A stretch of 64,000 nucleotides of DNA from Ramazzottius varieornatus (GCA_001949185.1 BDGG01000002.1:6290772-6354771), one strand, 5' to 3'; positions 47,535 through 59,612 are shown, counted from the stretch's first letter. The notes: generated from the letters alone by a model not told the origin. Translations and numbers: made by a program.

Positions 47535-50500
47535 ATGGCGGAAGTGAACGACTTGTTCATCCGAAGTCTGCGAAACTCTACCCGCCGGAAAGCAGGCGTC
47601 CAAAATGGCACTGGTCTCACATTATCAAAGTCACAAACATCGCCCGTCTCCCAGCTGACATCTCATCATCTTTCAAGTGCTGCTGATGGCGCGGAAAGCT
47701 CCCTGGCAGAAAAGGATCAACACGCAAGGCAGCCACCACCAGATTTGCTGGCTAATCTGACGCCTCGTCCTCCTTCTTCTGCTAGCGTTCGCTTTTCGCC
47801 GCAGTTAGAAGAACGCACTGCCTCGCCACTTCCGGTCTCGACGCCTCCTCCGAAAAAGAAGCGCTGGATGCCATTCTCCTCCAAAGTCACTACCGTTCCT
47901 TCACAACTCATCAAAGAGTATCGAACGCCTTCCAATCTACCCCAAAGTGGACGTCGTCATTCAGCCTGCGTGAATAACTCTCCGCCGATCGAATCCCAAG
48001 TCCGCGTCGTTCCCACGTGGTTCCCGCCCAGTAATATCTCGTGAGTTGAAATCGTCCGTATGTCGGACTGATCTAAATGTCCCTAGTCTAACGTTTCCGT
48101 CGATGTTTTCAGTAAGCTGAAACGTGAGGGTTCCTTTCACGGGGAGACTGCAGCCTCGCGGTTGTTAGCCGCCAAGAAGCGTGCTCAGAGGATGGCCTTA
48201 CAAGAGCAACGGAACTCTCTGGTTGGTAGTGATAATGACGCCGGAAGGAAATCCGATGCATCCGCAGTCTTTAATGAAGAAAACAGTGGGGTTGCGGTGG
48301 GTCTTTCTGGTGAGTGTTATTATTCTTTTCGATGCTTGACTGACGTTCAAGGGCTTAGTATATGTTGTTGTATAGGAGGGAGCCCGCGACAGAGCACGTC
48401 TGAAGAAACAGCAGGCGGATCTTCATCCATCATCTGCCCTAGACATGCAAGGCATCACCACATTTCCATCCCACCCGTACCAGAAAACTGTGAAGGTGAG
48501 CACATTAAAGGCAAAATAATATATTAATGTGGGAGCTCCGAGCTAGGTGGTCCAAATCGACCAGATCATTTCCCCAAATGACGCATCTTTTCGAAGATAT
48601 TGGCTGGAGGTGCGCGCCACTTAGGAGAAAATCTGGTCAAGTTTGTTTGCCAGACTGTCAGGCATCCACAAACGGACACGATGAATTTATCTCGTTTCCG
48701 CTTTGAAAGTTTTCATTCCTGTAGTCTTTCCATCTGGTATTTTTCTCTTGCCAGTTGCTTGCGTTTGTCATTGGCTTTGTCTTTTTTAGACGATATCTCG
48801 GTGAGCAGCCACTCCTCGAAGTCAAGAAGGTTTCCTCCCCCTCCCCGGAAACCAAAAGCCATGTTCAAGTTCGGAACCCTTCCGCGTTCTTTCAAGGTCT
48901 CTGGACGCTCAAGCCCAGCGCCAAGCACTCCTAGCCTAGAAAAATTCTTCAAATGGGCCCCGGTCGAGGCGGACTCTCAGGAAACCGAAGCTGGTCCAAA
49001 GAGTGCACCACCTGTGTTTCGAAGAGTCAAGTCCGTCAACAACAAGAAGAGCTCCAGCAAGAATTCGAACCGGAACTCATGGCACTCTGTCGTTCGATCT
49101 GATGTCGCGCTTCCAAAGCCCGAAGTGTGGTTTAACGATGAGAATGTTGCGCCTGCTGTCTGCGTGACATGCGGTGACGTCAGGAAACATCAGCACTTGG
49201 TTCAAATCTCGGATGATCTAACACTAACTGATACTCGATACTTCATTGGAGACAACGGCGAAGGTAACTGAATAGCCAAAAATATTTCTTACAATTAAAC
49301 TACGTAAGCAAACACACTCGAAGATCGTTTTCCAAGTGGCGCACGCTTTTAGCCGTCAACATTGGAAAGCTGCGCTACTTGCGAAAAACATCTCCACATT
49401 TCCTTATCATTTTGTTCGTTTCCAGAGATTCCAGAAAGGCCAACTATTCTCAGTGACAAGCGCCTGTCCAACTGGAATGGCGGGAAAGAAAAGTGGGTAA
49501 TGGACCAAGCTTCGTCGAGAGAAAGCTCGCCCGAGTACGAAGATGACGGGGACCCAACAATGGCGACGCCGAACGACGAACCCTTCTCCTATGGAGATGA
49601 CAGTCTGCAGCGAATGTCAGATATACTCGACGGCACCATGTCGTCCGTTCGGAGAGATATTGTTAGTGATTCACGTTACCGTTCTTGAACGATGCTAATT
49701 TGGATTAGTGAGTAACTGTTTTGTTGTTCTAGAATAACTTCGGCCTTCAGGACAGATCGATGTTTTCGAAACTGCTCGATTTGAGTGATCAAATTCGTCA
49801 GTGGAAAGGCCCACGAACACAACGAATCCGAAGTGTTGATTCATCGCCCGTACTGAGCCATACAAAGATAACGACCGGCTCTCAGTCAGAAGGTGCCATA
49901 AGTAATGATGGGCGTCATGGGAAGGTGCCATCATTGCTGCTTGGCGCCTCCATTAAGTCTATCCCTGAAGAAACCAGCCGCCTTCCCCGAACCTACAGCA
50001 TGGAAAACCTTCAGCATCACACCCGCGGCAAAGGTGAGCAATGGGTCTTGGTAGACAACAACCTTCCAAAAATGCAATCAAACTCGACAAGATCATTTTC
50101 TAAGGGGCGCACGCTTTCGGTCACTAGCAAAGGAAACGTGCGCCACATCGGAAAACAATCCTGTCAAGTCTGTTTACCGAGCTCTAAACTACTGAAAATT
50201 GTACAGACTTTTACACAAAAGTTAGGTAGTACGTGAGGGAAAAGATGAAGAAGTGTGTCAAATATCTATCTGACAATCGAACAATGGAACTTCCAACTCT
50301 ATGGCAATTCGGTCTGAGAGAAAAGTACAAATTTGGGTTTTGATCAACTTTTTCTGTCTGTAGAGACACTGTTCAACGGAACGCCGTTCGCGGTCCGTTT
50401 TGTTGACCCGGACGTTTCGGCGTCTCAGTTACGATCCAACATCCATCTTTCTTACACGGACCTGTTGAAAAACCCTGCAAAGCTCTGGTCCTTATCATCA

Positions 50501-50578
50501 CAGCCTGGCTCAATGTCGGTCTCCTCGACGACGATAAGCCGTGGTACTTCACATAGTATTTTCACCAGACTTCTGTGA
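47535..50578 (+). CDS. Unrecognised Ser/Pro-rich, largely disordered protein, 682 residues
   Basis: Seven exons (47535-48040, 48113-48309, 48376-48495, 48790-49263, 49426-49661, 49733-50033, 50364-50578) sum to 2049 nt in frame. The N terminus MAEVNDLFIRSLRNSTRRK is basic. The body is rich in Ser, Pro and Arg (for example RPPSSASVRFSPQ, PPPKKKRW), consistent with disorder and phosphorylation. A short ordered-looking block is CVTCGDVRKHQHLVQISDDL (about residues 385-405). Possible helices are SRLLAAKKRAQRMALQEQ and MFSKLLDLSDQIRQWKG. No domain is recognised, and no signal peptide or membrane segment is seen. Introns 3, 4 and 6 each contain a copy of the GGCGCACG foldback repeat, an unusual concentration. 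A cytoskeletal or signalling scaffold is possible but unsupported. Confidence 0.75.
48554..48647. repeat. foldback repeat copy in intron 3 of the Ser-rich gene
   Basis: AAATCGACCAGATCATTTCC and AAATGACGCA on the left; TGCGCGCCACTTAGGAG and AAAATCTGGTCAAGTTTG on the right. Confidence 0.75.
49311..49391. repeat. foldback repeat copy in intron 4 of the Ser-rich gene
   Basis: CACACTCGAAGATCGTTTTC then CAAGTGGCGCACGCTTTT on the left; AAAGCTGCGCTACTTGCG and AAAAACATCT on the right. The right terminus is short. Confidence 0.75.
50081..50170. repeat. foldback repeat copy in intron 6 of the Ser-rich gene
   Basis: AACTCGACAAGATCATTTTC then TAAGGGGCGCACGCTTTC on the left; GGAAACGTGCGCCACATCGG and AAAACAATCCTGTCAAGT on the right. 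Both arms span almost the whole element. Confidence 0.85.
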
Positions 50579-51684
50579 TTGTCCGAGAGAAAGTCTTGTT
50601 TTTGATTGATTGTTCTTGAGCTTATAGTCTGACGGGAGTCTGTCCGTGTCTTCGGGACGATAGAGTACAGTGGTCGACGCTGCTGAAGTGCCGGTATGTA
50701 GGGCTGAAAGCGAAGCTGTTCTCTAGCGGTGGCTACTGCGACGTGATACTTTTTTGTTGAGTTATCACTATTAAGTGGTCCAAGTGGTCAAGAATGATGT
50801 AAGACTTTCGCTTTACGAGCCTGCAGACAGAAAACCCAAGTGTGTCAAAATGCGAGCGGAACATGTCCATTATTTACGCTTGGCTGCCTCTCCAAAGCGT
50901 TTTCTCAGTCCATGCAAGGAGTCGCTGCGGTTAAATGCTCGAAATAAAATCCTTCTGAGCTTTGGCATAATTTCGTGGTTAAGTGCAGGGCGGATTCATG
51001 TTAAGTGCAATTAACCGACTGGCATCAAATTATCAACTCAAATAGCACCTCATTCTTCACAATCAAAAGCCGAGTTCTTTGAAATGAAAATGAATATGAA
51101 GATTCTGAAACGTCCTTAAAACGCCCACGCGGACAAACCAGCAAGTCAAATATTCCATGAGGTTTTTCGTTGACGTTCCTGGCGTACGCCCGATTCCACG
51201 GTGATGTTATACGGTCGACTTCCGCAATTTTCAATGGCAGCTCTGAAGCGAACGATCCGGTTAGATAGATCGACTTACGACAAGCTCCAGTTTGCGCGCA
51301 GTGGTTTCGCCAACAGGCATGCCTATAGATATTTTCGCTGACAAGCTAAAGCTTTCAACCTCCGCGGCAGCTTTTAGCCTCCGAGATGAATCAAAAATTG
51401 TTTGGAACAGGTAGGGCAATGGTGTGTCATCTTTTTAATGTCAAAGACGTGGTCTGTTTACCTGCATTAGCTGCAGAAATTCACTTGAACGCAATAGTGC
51501 TAAAGTCAACCAGCGTCTTGGTGGTAGTTGCGAGTAGGACTGCAGTGTTTCTAGATTAATGATGCAGATCACGGAACCCGGAAGCTCTGACTTATAAGTG
51601 GATAAAAGTCCCGTCTGCGGCTTTACCGGGATTTCCCGTCACCAGCCGCACGTTCTGGACATCGGCTCCAAATTCCGTGGAATC
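50579..51684. other. intergenic with candidate poly-A signal
   Basis: AATAAA at 50943-50948 could end the upstream Ser-rich gene. No supported gene between here and the ML-domain gene. Confidence 0.4.
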
Positions 51685-52487
51685 ATGGATTTCAGTGCGT
51701 CTGTAACACCGGTGTTCTTCGTCTTGCTGTCTGTGATAGCTTCCTGTTCATCCCTCTCTGTCACCAGTTGTGGTAACCGAAGTTCCTCTCATGATATCTC
51801 AGTGTCAAAGTTACCACGCTGTTGTTGTTTCTGCAGGATCAAGCGATGTTATTCGTGTGAACAAGCTGGATCTTCGCCCTTCGAAACTTCAAGGAGGCCA
51901 GCCGGCAACTCTACATGGGGAATGGGAAATTCTTGGTGACATCAAGCAACCTATCAGAGCGGAAACACGCATATTTAAAGAGATGTTTTTCGGAATCAGA
52001 ATACAGATACCGTGCTCGAATAATGGTGGCTCCCGTGCGGAGTTTGGCTCGTGGTAAGTGGTGCCCTCTTTTGAGTTCCGTGCAGCGTACCTGCATTGGT
52101 ACACTAGGCTAACCGCCTCGAGTTCTCTCTGAATCCCACACAGCGATCTTAATTTCTGCCCAACAAGTTACGTTAATCATACAAGCGGATGTAGAAAATA
52201 ACTAACTTTCTTTGTTCCAGCACATACAACGATACGTGCCAACTGCTCAAGAGCTCCTCTTCCCTGTGCGACTTCTCCAAAGGTGTCCACCAGGGAGACC
52301 TAAACTTTAAAGTTCCTTCTGGAGGATTCTTGACGGTGTGTTTGTCTATTTCCTTATGGTTTATCTGGGACCTCCCCATAAGACGTCGACTGTCCCCTTT
52401 TAGGGCAATTATGATCTCGAGCTAAAAGTATCGGATGGAAATGGACGCCAGCTTGGCTGTTGGAAAGCGACTGTGGGTCTTCAGTGA
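51685..52487 (+). CDS. Secreted ML-domain lipid-binding protein, GM2-activator-like, 167 residues
   Basis: Four exons (51685-51772, 51837-52053, 52221-52335, 52404-52487) sum to 504 nt in frame. A signal peptide (VFFVLLSVIASCSSL) is followed by an MD-2-related lipid-recognition fold. The IQIPCSNN, FGSCTYNDTC, FLTGNYDLEL and RQLGCWKATV blocks line up with GM2 activator (IKIPC, GSCTFEHFC, LTTGNYRIE, RLGC) better than with NPC2. Six or more cysteines fit the family's disulfides. The expected role is binding and presenting a lipid or glycolipid in lysosome or extracellular space; the ligand is unknown. No obvious truncation. Confidence 0.85.
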
Positions 52488-53226
52488 CGGTGACAGGGAG
52501 CTCGTGAACCAGCAGAGATTTCTTCCGTGTTAGGCCTGCTGTTATTGTCGCGTTAATGATGAATGTCCAACGTTTCTGTGTTTGGCTTTTAGAGATTGGA
52601 CATTTTCTGAATCAGTTCGATTGAGTTATACATGTGGGGCGGCCTAACATCAAGAAATACTGTACGTTTGATTTGAATGGTTGATTGTTCCCAATTTGCT
52701 CCTTCCTGTTGTGAAGTGCCTGTTAGATCCCAGGCGGTTAATTGACACACGTCCGATATTGTATCGATTAACTTCCGGTTGCTCCGTGTTTTCACACTGC
52801 GTCTTCGAGCGGGATAAACAAGGATAGCGTGCTTGCCAAGCATACAGTCCGAATACTTTCCACCACTCTCGATCAGAAATTACCGATACCTGTCAAGGCA
52901 TTAGGCACCATAGAAGGAATCAAAGGTCAACAGCATATCACGCTCACCGCGTTGATGCTCAATCGATCAGGAAATCCATCGTGAGCCACTGATACGCTGT
53001 GATTTGTATATCGTGATGGGATCTCTACACGAAGCGGCGTTTTGTTCACACAGCGTAAACAATTTTGATATGAAGGCAATATGTGCGCTTCCGGTAATCA
53101 CCCTTTCTCATGCAGGCCAACCGGAAGTTCCAGGGCATGCAACCGGTACGCAGTAAAAGGAAAACTCCAGCCCGCGGTCTCATTCTATTTCCCATAAAAT
53201 TCTTAGTCTTCATCTAGAACGTTGGC

Positions 53227-53326
53227 AAATGATTTGAACCACATCGTTCTCCTAAGTGGTGCACATTTTTAGCAAATATTAACAGAAAGGTGCGGCACTT
53301 GAATCACTATCTGGTTTAGTTCATTT
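53227..53326. repeat. foldback repeat copy (GGCGCACG family)
   Basis: The left arm CTCCTAAGTGGTGCACATTTTT pairs with AGAAAGGTGCGGCACTTGAATC. The outer AAATGA.TTGAACCA pairs with TGGTTTAGTTCATTT. One of at least two intergenic copies. Confidence 0.7.
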
Positions 53327-54795
53327 TTCCACGTCATCTGGTGCTTACTATCATTGTACTGCTTGTGTCGTAATTCTTAGGTGGATATTTTAGTAGTTGT
53401 GGAACTGACTGTAAATTCTGCAAGAAGTGTCAGCTTGGATGCTACTGAAAAACACACATAAAAGCCCAAGCAGGGAGAGCTGTGAAGCTTTTATGGTAAA
53501 TATGGTACTTGTGTATATGCCACCATGGAATTGTGTTCGTAAGCCTGCTGAGCTGGTATCCGCCTTCCTCATTAACTCGCCCAAAACATAAGTGGTATCA
53601 ACGACAAATGAATGAGTTATCAGCTGTCTGCTAATCCGTAGAAGCTGTCAGATTCCTTGAGGAGAATGAACAATGACACGAAAGGGGGGAAAGACCCTCG
53701 CAACAAGAAAAGGTGCTTCAGGGGACCGCCCAACTAACTAGATGACAATTACCTGCCCTCCCATGATCTCCACTTGATCGCACCTTGCTACAACGCATTA
53801 CTGGGTACAATACTCAGGTCACTTAATCCACCTCGTCCAGCCCCGGTATTTATCAAGACGACGGCGCTGCTCGTCAGGAGGCCTTCTCAACAACGAGCCA
53901 GACACCCTTTTGCTCCAGCTTGCTGTTTTTGTTTTACATCCATTCAGCCCAGCCTCAAGTGATACTTGCATAAAACAACACCACAATGATGTCCAGAGTT
54001 TGCATCACAAGTGCCAACCAAGGTGTGGATTTAGTTCTGACACCTTTAGTTTTGATTCAGAACTGCAGTCTTAATATTTAGACAGCTATTCATTTAGCAG
54101 AACAATTACATTTAGAATTCGTGCCATATAAGCAGGAAGGCACAGCCTGTTGAAGTGATCCGCCAGCCGTGTATGGGTCTTGAGATGCCGTACACATCTA
54201 GAAATCTTACAATGCTTTCAGAATCTCTTATCTAGAACACCCAATGCTGGCTATATGCATGTGCAAGTTTCAAGCCTTCATCTATCAATAAATGGACTAA
54301 CCAAATTGTGGACATTTACTCTAGCCTTAAGCTTGCTTTAGCCGAGGATAATGTGTCGGTCGAGTTTTCTCTAAGCCGATATTTTCTCCGATTTTCTGAT
54401 TTCGCATCGGAAAGTCGTTAAGGGTGGCAGAAGCAGCGAACCCCAGCAAGAACCTTTCGGAAGTATGCAGCCACATGCCGGTATACATGACTGGGTCGTC
54501 AAGATGTTGACCAACCTTTGACTGTAAAGAACGTGCAAACTGTCCACGATACGTCTGTGTTCGATGTGAAGTGAATTACATTGTGAAAGAAAGCAGTTAG
54601 GGTATGAATAATAGTTGTTGAAAACATGGTTAATAAAAGGACAAAGACGTCGTGGCAGGTCCGAGCTGAACGCTTGATCCGTGGAGGCCATCGTTGCACG
54701 CAGACGTAGCATAGTGCGATAGACTATTATGGCTAATTCACTGACAACCTTTAGCCTTGTTGATAAAACTCTTGTTAATACTCTTGGGCTTGTAG

Positions 54796-54858
54796 GGTTG
54801 GCGTTTGAAAACGCATTCAACCTGATTTGACTGCCAGTAATCTCTCGAGAGATTACTG
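54796..54858. repeat. hairpin followed by a 24-bp perfect palindrome
   Basis: At 54796-54822, GGTTG-GCGTTT-GA-AAACGC-ATT-CAACC forms a nested stem. At 54835-54858 the sequence reads identically on both strands, with half-site CAGTAATCTCTC. No gene accounts for either. Confidence 0.8.
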
Positions 54859-56927
54859 CGCGATTTCCATTGACGCTGCGCGACAAGTCTCCTCACCTCA
54901 GGCACTCCTTGCCTTTACCTCCATCAGTGCCAGCGACACTTTTCTTCGGCAATTACTTCATCACGTTGCCTGATTGACAGCTCGTAATGACTTTTCACTG
55001 CTTGTCCCAAGCGTGTGTCGCACGGGCCACGCGTTCTGTCACAAAGGCTAAAAGTAAGAAAACCATAAAGTCTATAACGTGATTCGCATCGCACTGTTAT
55101 GACCACAAGAACCAAATACCGTAATATGCCAATCACAGTAATAATACTCAACTAAGGCCACCTGGACCATTAATCTGAAGTATTTCTATCGGTTCGTTTC
55201 TGGAAAAAATAAGTTACATTCTGCACCATAAGAACGAACGGCAAGGTGCGCGGGTTCGCCTAAGAGAGGACTATAGGATCGTGATGAGATTTCCTCGAAG
55301 GTCCTCATCGTTCAATGCGCCCCGCTTCAGCAATTGCAGCAATTTTCTTGCATCATGAGGCGCTGTCTATATAGTTATATCTATATACGACGTGCTGTCT
55401 ATATAGTTTTGATAATACTGAACAATATTTGCCATCCATATAGCAAACTCGTAGTCTATTAATGGGCGTTGTCACTCAAGGCGCTGTGGTCTAGTCGAAG
55501 GCCCGCCGGAAGCCTACGGACCTCCAGTCTCTGTCTTCATCATAAGCATCGTCAGCAGGACGCCCCTGATGGAATTGTTAAAGCCTATCATTTAACAAAG
55601 TGCTGAAATCCTCAGGAAAGATGGCAAAATGCGCGCATGCCGTTCCGCCCATCCCATCATCCTATCTCCCACGTCTAAGCTGGCAGACATGAGCTTGGGC
55701 AGTGTCATGTGGCGCGTTCCAGCCAGCGCCTAAGTTGGGTGCTGATCCGGTGCGGGAGAAGAGGAAATCTTCTCCTTGGGCCACCCTGCTCGGCCTGCGG
55801 ACAAAATGCATTAAAGTCAGACAAAATGCTGTGTTGGTGTTGTCAGTAATTGTCCGCATGTCATTGTCTATTAGTACAAGGGAGGTGACAACAAATTAAC
55901 GTCAATTACATGTTCCCTCCACAACAAGCTCCATTAGAAGTTCCAAAATATGGCGCGTCAAGAAGAATATTCGCCCATTGATGGCATTGTCCCGATCTGT
56001 GGGGAAGCAATCACTCTGGCTACGCTCGGTTTGCCCACTTGTATGGAAAATATTATATAGCCCCCTCTCGGCTTCGCTCAGCGTCCCGCAGAGTATGGCA
56101 GACTTCTGCTTCTGCTCCCCATGCTTGTCCCGCTTGGCAAGTCAGTCCAAAAAATTCCCCTCCGAAAAATGACCTCAGTGTTTCAAAGCAGAAAACATGA
56201 GGTTGCGTGTGGTACGCTGCTGTACGAAGAACGGCTCGAAAAATTTCGGCAGTGATGAGGCCGAGAGATTTGTTCGGAATCTTCCGCGAGCGTCTCTCCA
56301 AAGTACAGATTCCGTCTTATACAGTATGTTCATTCTCAAACTGACAAGCAAGTAAGAATATTTTATGCTTTATTCCTCGTCTTGAAAATCGGTCCACCAC
56401 AAGTTTTTTCAGCGACTTGTGGACCTTCTCGAGTTGGTTGAAGTTTGACAACCTTAATTTTTCAGTTTACGTAGAAAGGTATTAGGTTCAATTTAAGCGT
56501 CAATCTACCGGGTCAAGTCGCAACATTGAGGCCAGTACCAAGTTACGTGCTGTAAATGGTGCGGCTTGATTGTCAGTAAGCACGCCATGTCACATTGATT
56601 GCAGGTGCGGCAGCCGCCAACCGAAGGTGCTCATAGAAATATTGTTAGCCCACGTCATTGTTTAGCAATATGGAAAATTATATTTGCAGAAACATAGCAT
56701 ATACAGTTTGTATATTGCTTTCGGGTTATGAAGTACATCACGGTGGAAGGGAACATCGCGCTTTATCAACAAGAAAGTGGCTCCTTCCTTTGTCCCAACC
56801 CACCAATCAGGCCCTGTATTTACCAGTTGGCAAATCGGCACCGGTGTTTAGGACAACAGATAGCTCGACGTACGGAAAAACACGCGGAAAAGATCTCGCA
56901 AGGTTCGAAATGTCCACGTGGTTTCAT

Positions 56928-57003
56928 TGGTGCATGTGCCAATGGGAGGCGGGCCTAGTCCATTCGTCCATTGAAGGAGGCTGGCTCAATGGCGCCAATT
57001 GGC
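56928..57003 (+). promoter_or_regulatory. candidate FoxQ2 promoter elements (CCAAT and GC boxes)
   Basis: ATTGG at about 56928, CCAAT at about 56939, a GC box GGGAGGCGGGCC at about 56944, and CCAATTGG at about 56996. They lie about 260-340 bp upstream of the FoxQ2 start codon. Typical core/proximal promoter motifs; the assignment is positional. Confidence 0.35.
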
Positions 57004-57265
57004 CGTCCGTGTTTGTCGCGCCGACTGCCCATTCTTTCACAGAGGGCCATGTTGGGATAGGAAACGGCGAACCTAGCTCTTGACATTCGCAAAGCTTTGG
57101 AAAACACAGCTCAAGTCGTTTGCTGTTTTCAGTGATATCCTTTCTTCGTGTCACACAACGGGTTTTTCTTGTTTGGCGGACAAATCTGCGCGTTAAGCCT
57201 TAATGACTGGTGCATAACGATATTTCCCTTTTGGTAATCAGGACAGGAAGTCTATCCGGAATTTC

Positions 57266-58931
57266 ATGGACTTATCCTCCAAGATGTCGCAACAACAACC
57301 CTCTACTGTATCCACCTCGTTCGCCAACGTCAGCAGCGCCAGCTTAGCCGGTAGCTCACCAATTAGGTACGGCGGAAATCCCTCCACGTTCCCCGCTGCG
57401 TTTGCCATGATGGATTATTCTCATCCTATGTCGGCTATCGGGGCCGCCAATCCATATCGCCCCCAAACACAGATGCAGTCCCAACCATTGACGGCACAAC
57501 AACAACAATATTTGGCCGCTCATCAACTGCAGGCCGCACAGGAAGCCATGCGTTACCGGGCGGCGGCATTCTTCCCGCCATCATCCCAAGTTTCACCCAA
57601 CATGGGACCACTTCCTCTTCCGTCATTTGCCTATCCCGCGCTGGCCGGGTATCCACACCACTTCGCACCAGGATATCCCCGCAACTTCTTTGGCCGCTTT
57701 GTCCAACGCGAGGCCGAACTACCTAAGCCGCAACACAGCTACATCGGCCTAATTGCCATGGCCATCCTCAGCTCACCAGAAAAGAAGATGATCTTGAATG
57801 ATATCTACCAGTGGATCCAGGATCATTATCCCTATTTCAAGTCTCGTCCTCCGGGCTGGAAGAACAGTATTCGCCATAACTTGTCGCTGAATGCCTGCTT
57901 CGTCAAGGACGGCCGAAGTGCCACTGGCAAAGGTCACTTCTGGTCCATTCATCGAGCCAACGTCAAAGGTAATTTGCTATGATGAATTCATGGGTATTTA
58001 AAGCAGCGAAAAAAATGGAGAAGTTTATCGGATTTTTTCTTGTTTGGGCAGACTTTATGGCCGGCGACTTCAGAAGACGCAAGGCTCAACAGAAAGTTCA
58101 TAGATCGGAGGGGAAGATGGTTGGGGACGATGAGGAGGATGTGGAAACCAGTCCGAGTCCTTCGTTGAGTGACGAGAAAAACCAGGCGGCCATTTACGGT
58201 GAGTTGGTTTCATGTTCTGTGATTTTTATTGACAATCAATTAGCGCGGCAAATCAAAATCAAATCTGTTGGGAAATTGTTGTCCCGTTTACCTATAGCGA
58301 TTTAGTGAAATCTAGTTGAGATTCACTGATAGCTCTGTTTATACGAGTATGAAGTTGTGAAGTGAAGTTTTGAATGGCACTTCGGCAAATAATTACAGTA
58401 CGCCCAGTTTGTTATGTCAATAGCGCGATCGCATTGTTACTGGGTGAAAGAATGCGCCACTCGGAAAAAAATCAGGCGACATCCAAAATATCAGTTACGC
58501 GAGATGTTAGATAGACTTTTGTACTGAATATGTGTTTTTTAGATGATATGGAGAGCCCAATGGCTTCGGCGTCGCCCAAATCGGTGTCCTCGGTTGTTGT
58601 GACGGGAGCGGCGGATGCGCCGTCAAAGACGGTGGTAGCCGCAGTGTCCCTGCCAATGACAAAACGCAAGCGAGGAGGCTTCGATATGGATAGCCTGTTG
58701 GCACCCGATACCAAGGAGAAGAGTCCCGTACGTTCCAGCCCGAGTCATCATTCCCAGCCGCTGTTAGAGACTAAGGAAGAAGCTGTCGTCAATCCTCTTG
58801 AGCAGTTCGGTCCGAGGGCGTTCGGCATGCAGAATGGATTCGGTGTGGACTTCACTAAAGAGCAGTGGGATCACTCACTGTCCCGGATCCTCGCCCATTC
58901 CTACACGGCTAAGTTTAGTAGTTCCTCTTGA
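57266..58931 (+). CDS. FoxQ2: FoxQ2 forkhead transcription factor, 412 residues
   Basis: Three exons (57266-57968, 58052-58198, 58543-58931) sum to 1239 nt in frame. The N terminus is Ser/Gln/Ala-rich with a short poly-Gln run. The forkhead domain (about residues 154-246) has [38 protein letters not shown] (recognition helix [10 protein letters not shown]) and a wing ending [12 protein letters not shown], which is characteristic of FoxQ2. About residue 330 holds [13 protein letters not shown], an engrailed-homology-1 type motif (FxMxxLL) for Groucho corepressors, placed C-terminal to the DNA-binding domain. FoxQ2 patterns the anterior/aboral end in many animals. Intron 2 contains a foldback half-copy. 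The gene looks intact. Confidence 0.9.
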
Positions 58932-59217
58932 TTTGTTAAATCCGTTTGTCGGTCAATCTCCTCGACAGCTTTAGCTGATGCAATTGGGCGCGGTAAGCTA
59001 CTTTGAGGCGAGATGAAGTTAAGAATTTCCAATAGCTGTGATTTTCCTTCATTTGGATCTGGTTTGCTTTGAGAAAAATCCTTTCCGTTGATTACCTGCC
59101 AGGTTGGCGTTTGTTCATTCCTGTTTGCCGCTTTTGGCTTGTATTTGATTTTTCTGCGTTGTTTAAAAACTTTAGCTATTTTATCCCATAATTGAATATC
59201 GCATGTGGCTGCAAATG

Positions 59218-59223
59218 AATAAA
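59218..59223 (+). terminator. candidate polyadenylation signal for FoxQ2
   Basis: AATAAA 287 bp after the FoxQ2 stop codon; another AATAAA follows at about 59327. Confidence 0.4.
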
Positions 59224-59407
59224 TTGTTTGTATTGTCTGTAGTTCTTTCGAAAAAAACTTAGGACAAGTTCCCAATGTATTGTCTTGCCATACCTGGTCA
59301 GAAAACAGCATGAATATAAATTGAAAATAAACAGCATGAACCAACTGTCTACCCAGGAATTTCCGGCCAAACCGGCAGTGCGACAGATGGCGCTCTGGTC
59401 TCCGTTA

Positions 59408-59421
59408 GTTACCACCGTGAC
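59408..59421 (+). promoter_or_regulatory. candidate RFX X-box upstream of CFAP53
   Basis: GTTACC-AC-CGTGAC has a perfect left half-site and a 4/6 right half-site. It lies 192 bp upstream of the CFAP53 start codon, about the same distance as the X-box candidate before ARMC3. Confidence 0.3.
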
Positions 59422-59612
59422 TCTTTTGAATAATGTTCTGGGTTGAATGTCGACGAAAGGAATTGCAGTTGTCGTGTAAGATGGTTGTCCGGATGGATGT
59501 TTTAGTTGCAGAAAAAGTCTGTATAGTTGTACAAAGATCTGCATTACAAGTCGATTTTTGAGGAGTGAGCTAATTATCCGTTATATCGGGTAACTACTGC
59601 TTCGTGGTCATC

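Larger units (their letters stand above)
52488..57265. other. large intergenic region with repeats, no supported gene
   Basis: 4.8 kb. It holds a foldback repeat copy (53227-53326), a hairpin plus 24-bp palindrome (54796-54858), a direct repeat of GCTGTCTATATAGTT (55362 and 55394) and the FoxQ2 upstream elements (about 56928-57003). Open frames up to 171 codons (54371-54886, minus) show no domain or splice partner. Confidence 0.5.
58932..59612. other. intergenic between FoxQ2 and CFAP53
   Basis: FoxQ2 3' flank and CFAP53 5' flank. No gene. A poly-A signal candidate and an X-box candidate are listed separately. Confidence 0.5.

Noticed and set aside
54371-54886. 171-codon open frame on the minus strand
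   Set aside because: It runs through the 24-bp palindrome and has no recognisable domain or splice support.
55362-55408. TATATAG-rich direct repeat
   Set aside because: Simple AT-rich repeats of this size are common, and there is no context to suggest function.
55480-55560. tRNA-like stretch with TGGTCTAGTCGAAGGC
   Set aside because: It resembles an A box, but no B box (GGTTCGANTCC) or cloverleaf follows within tRNA distance.
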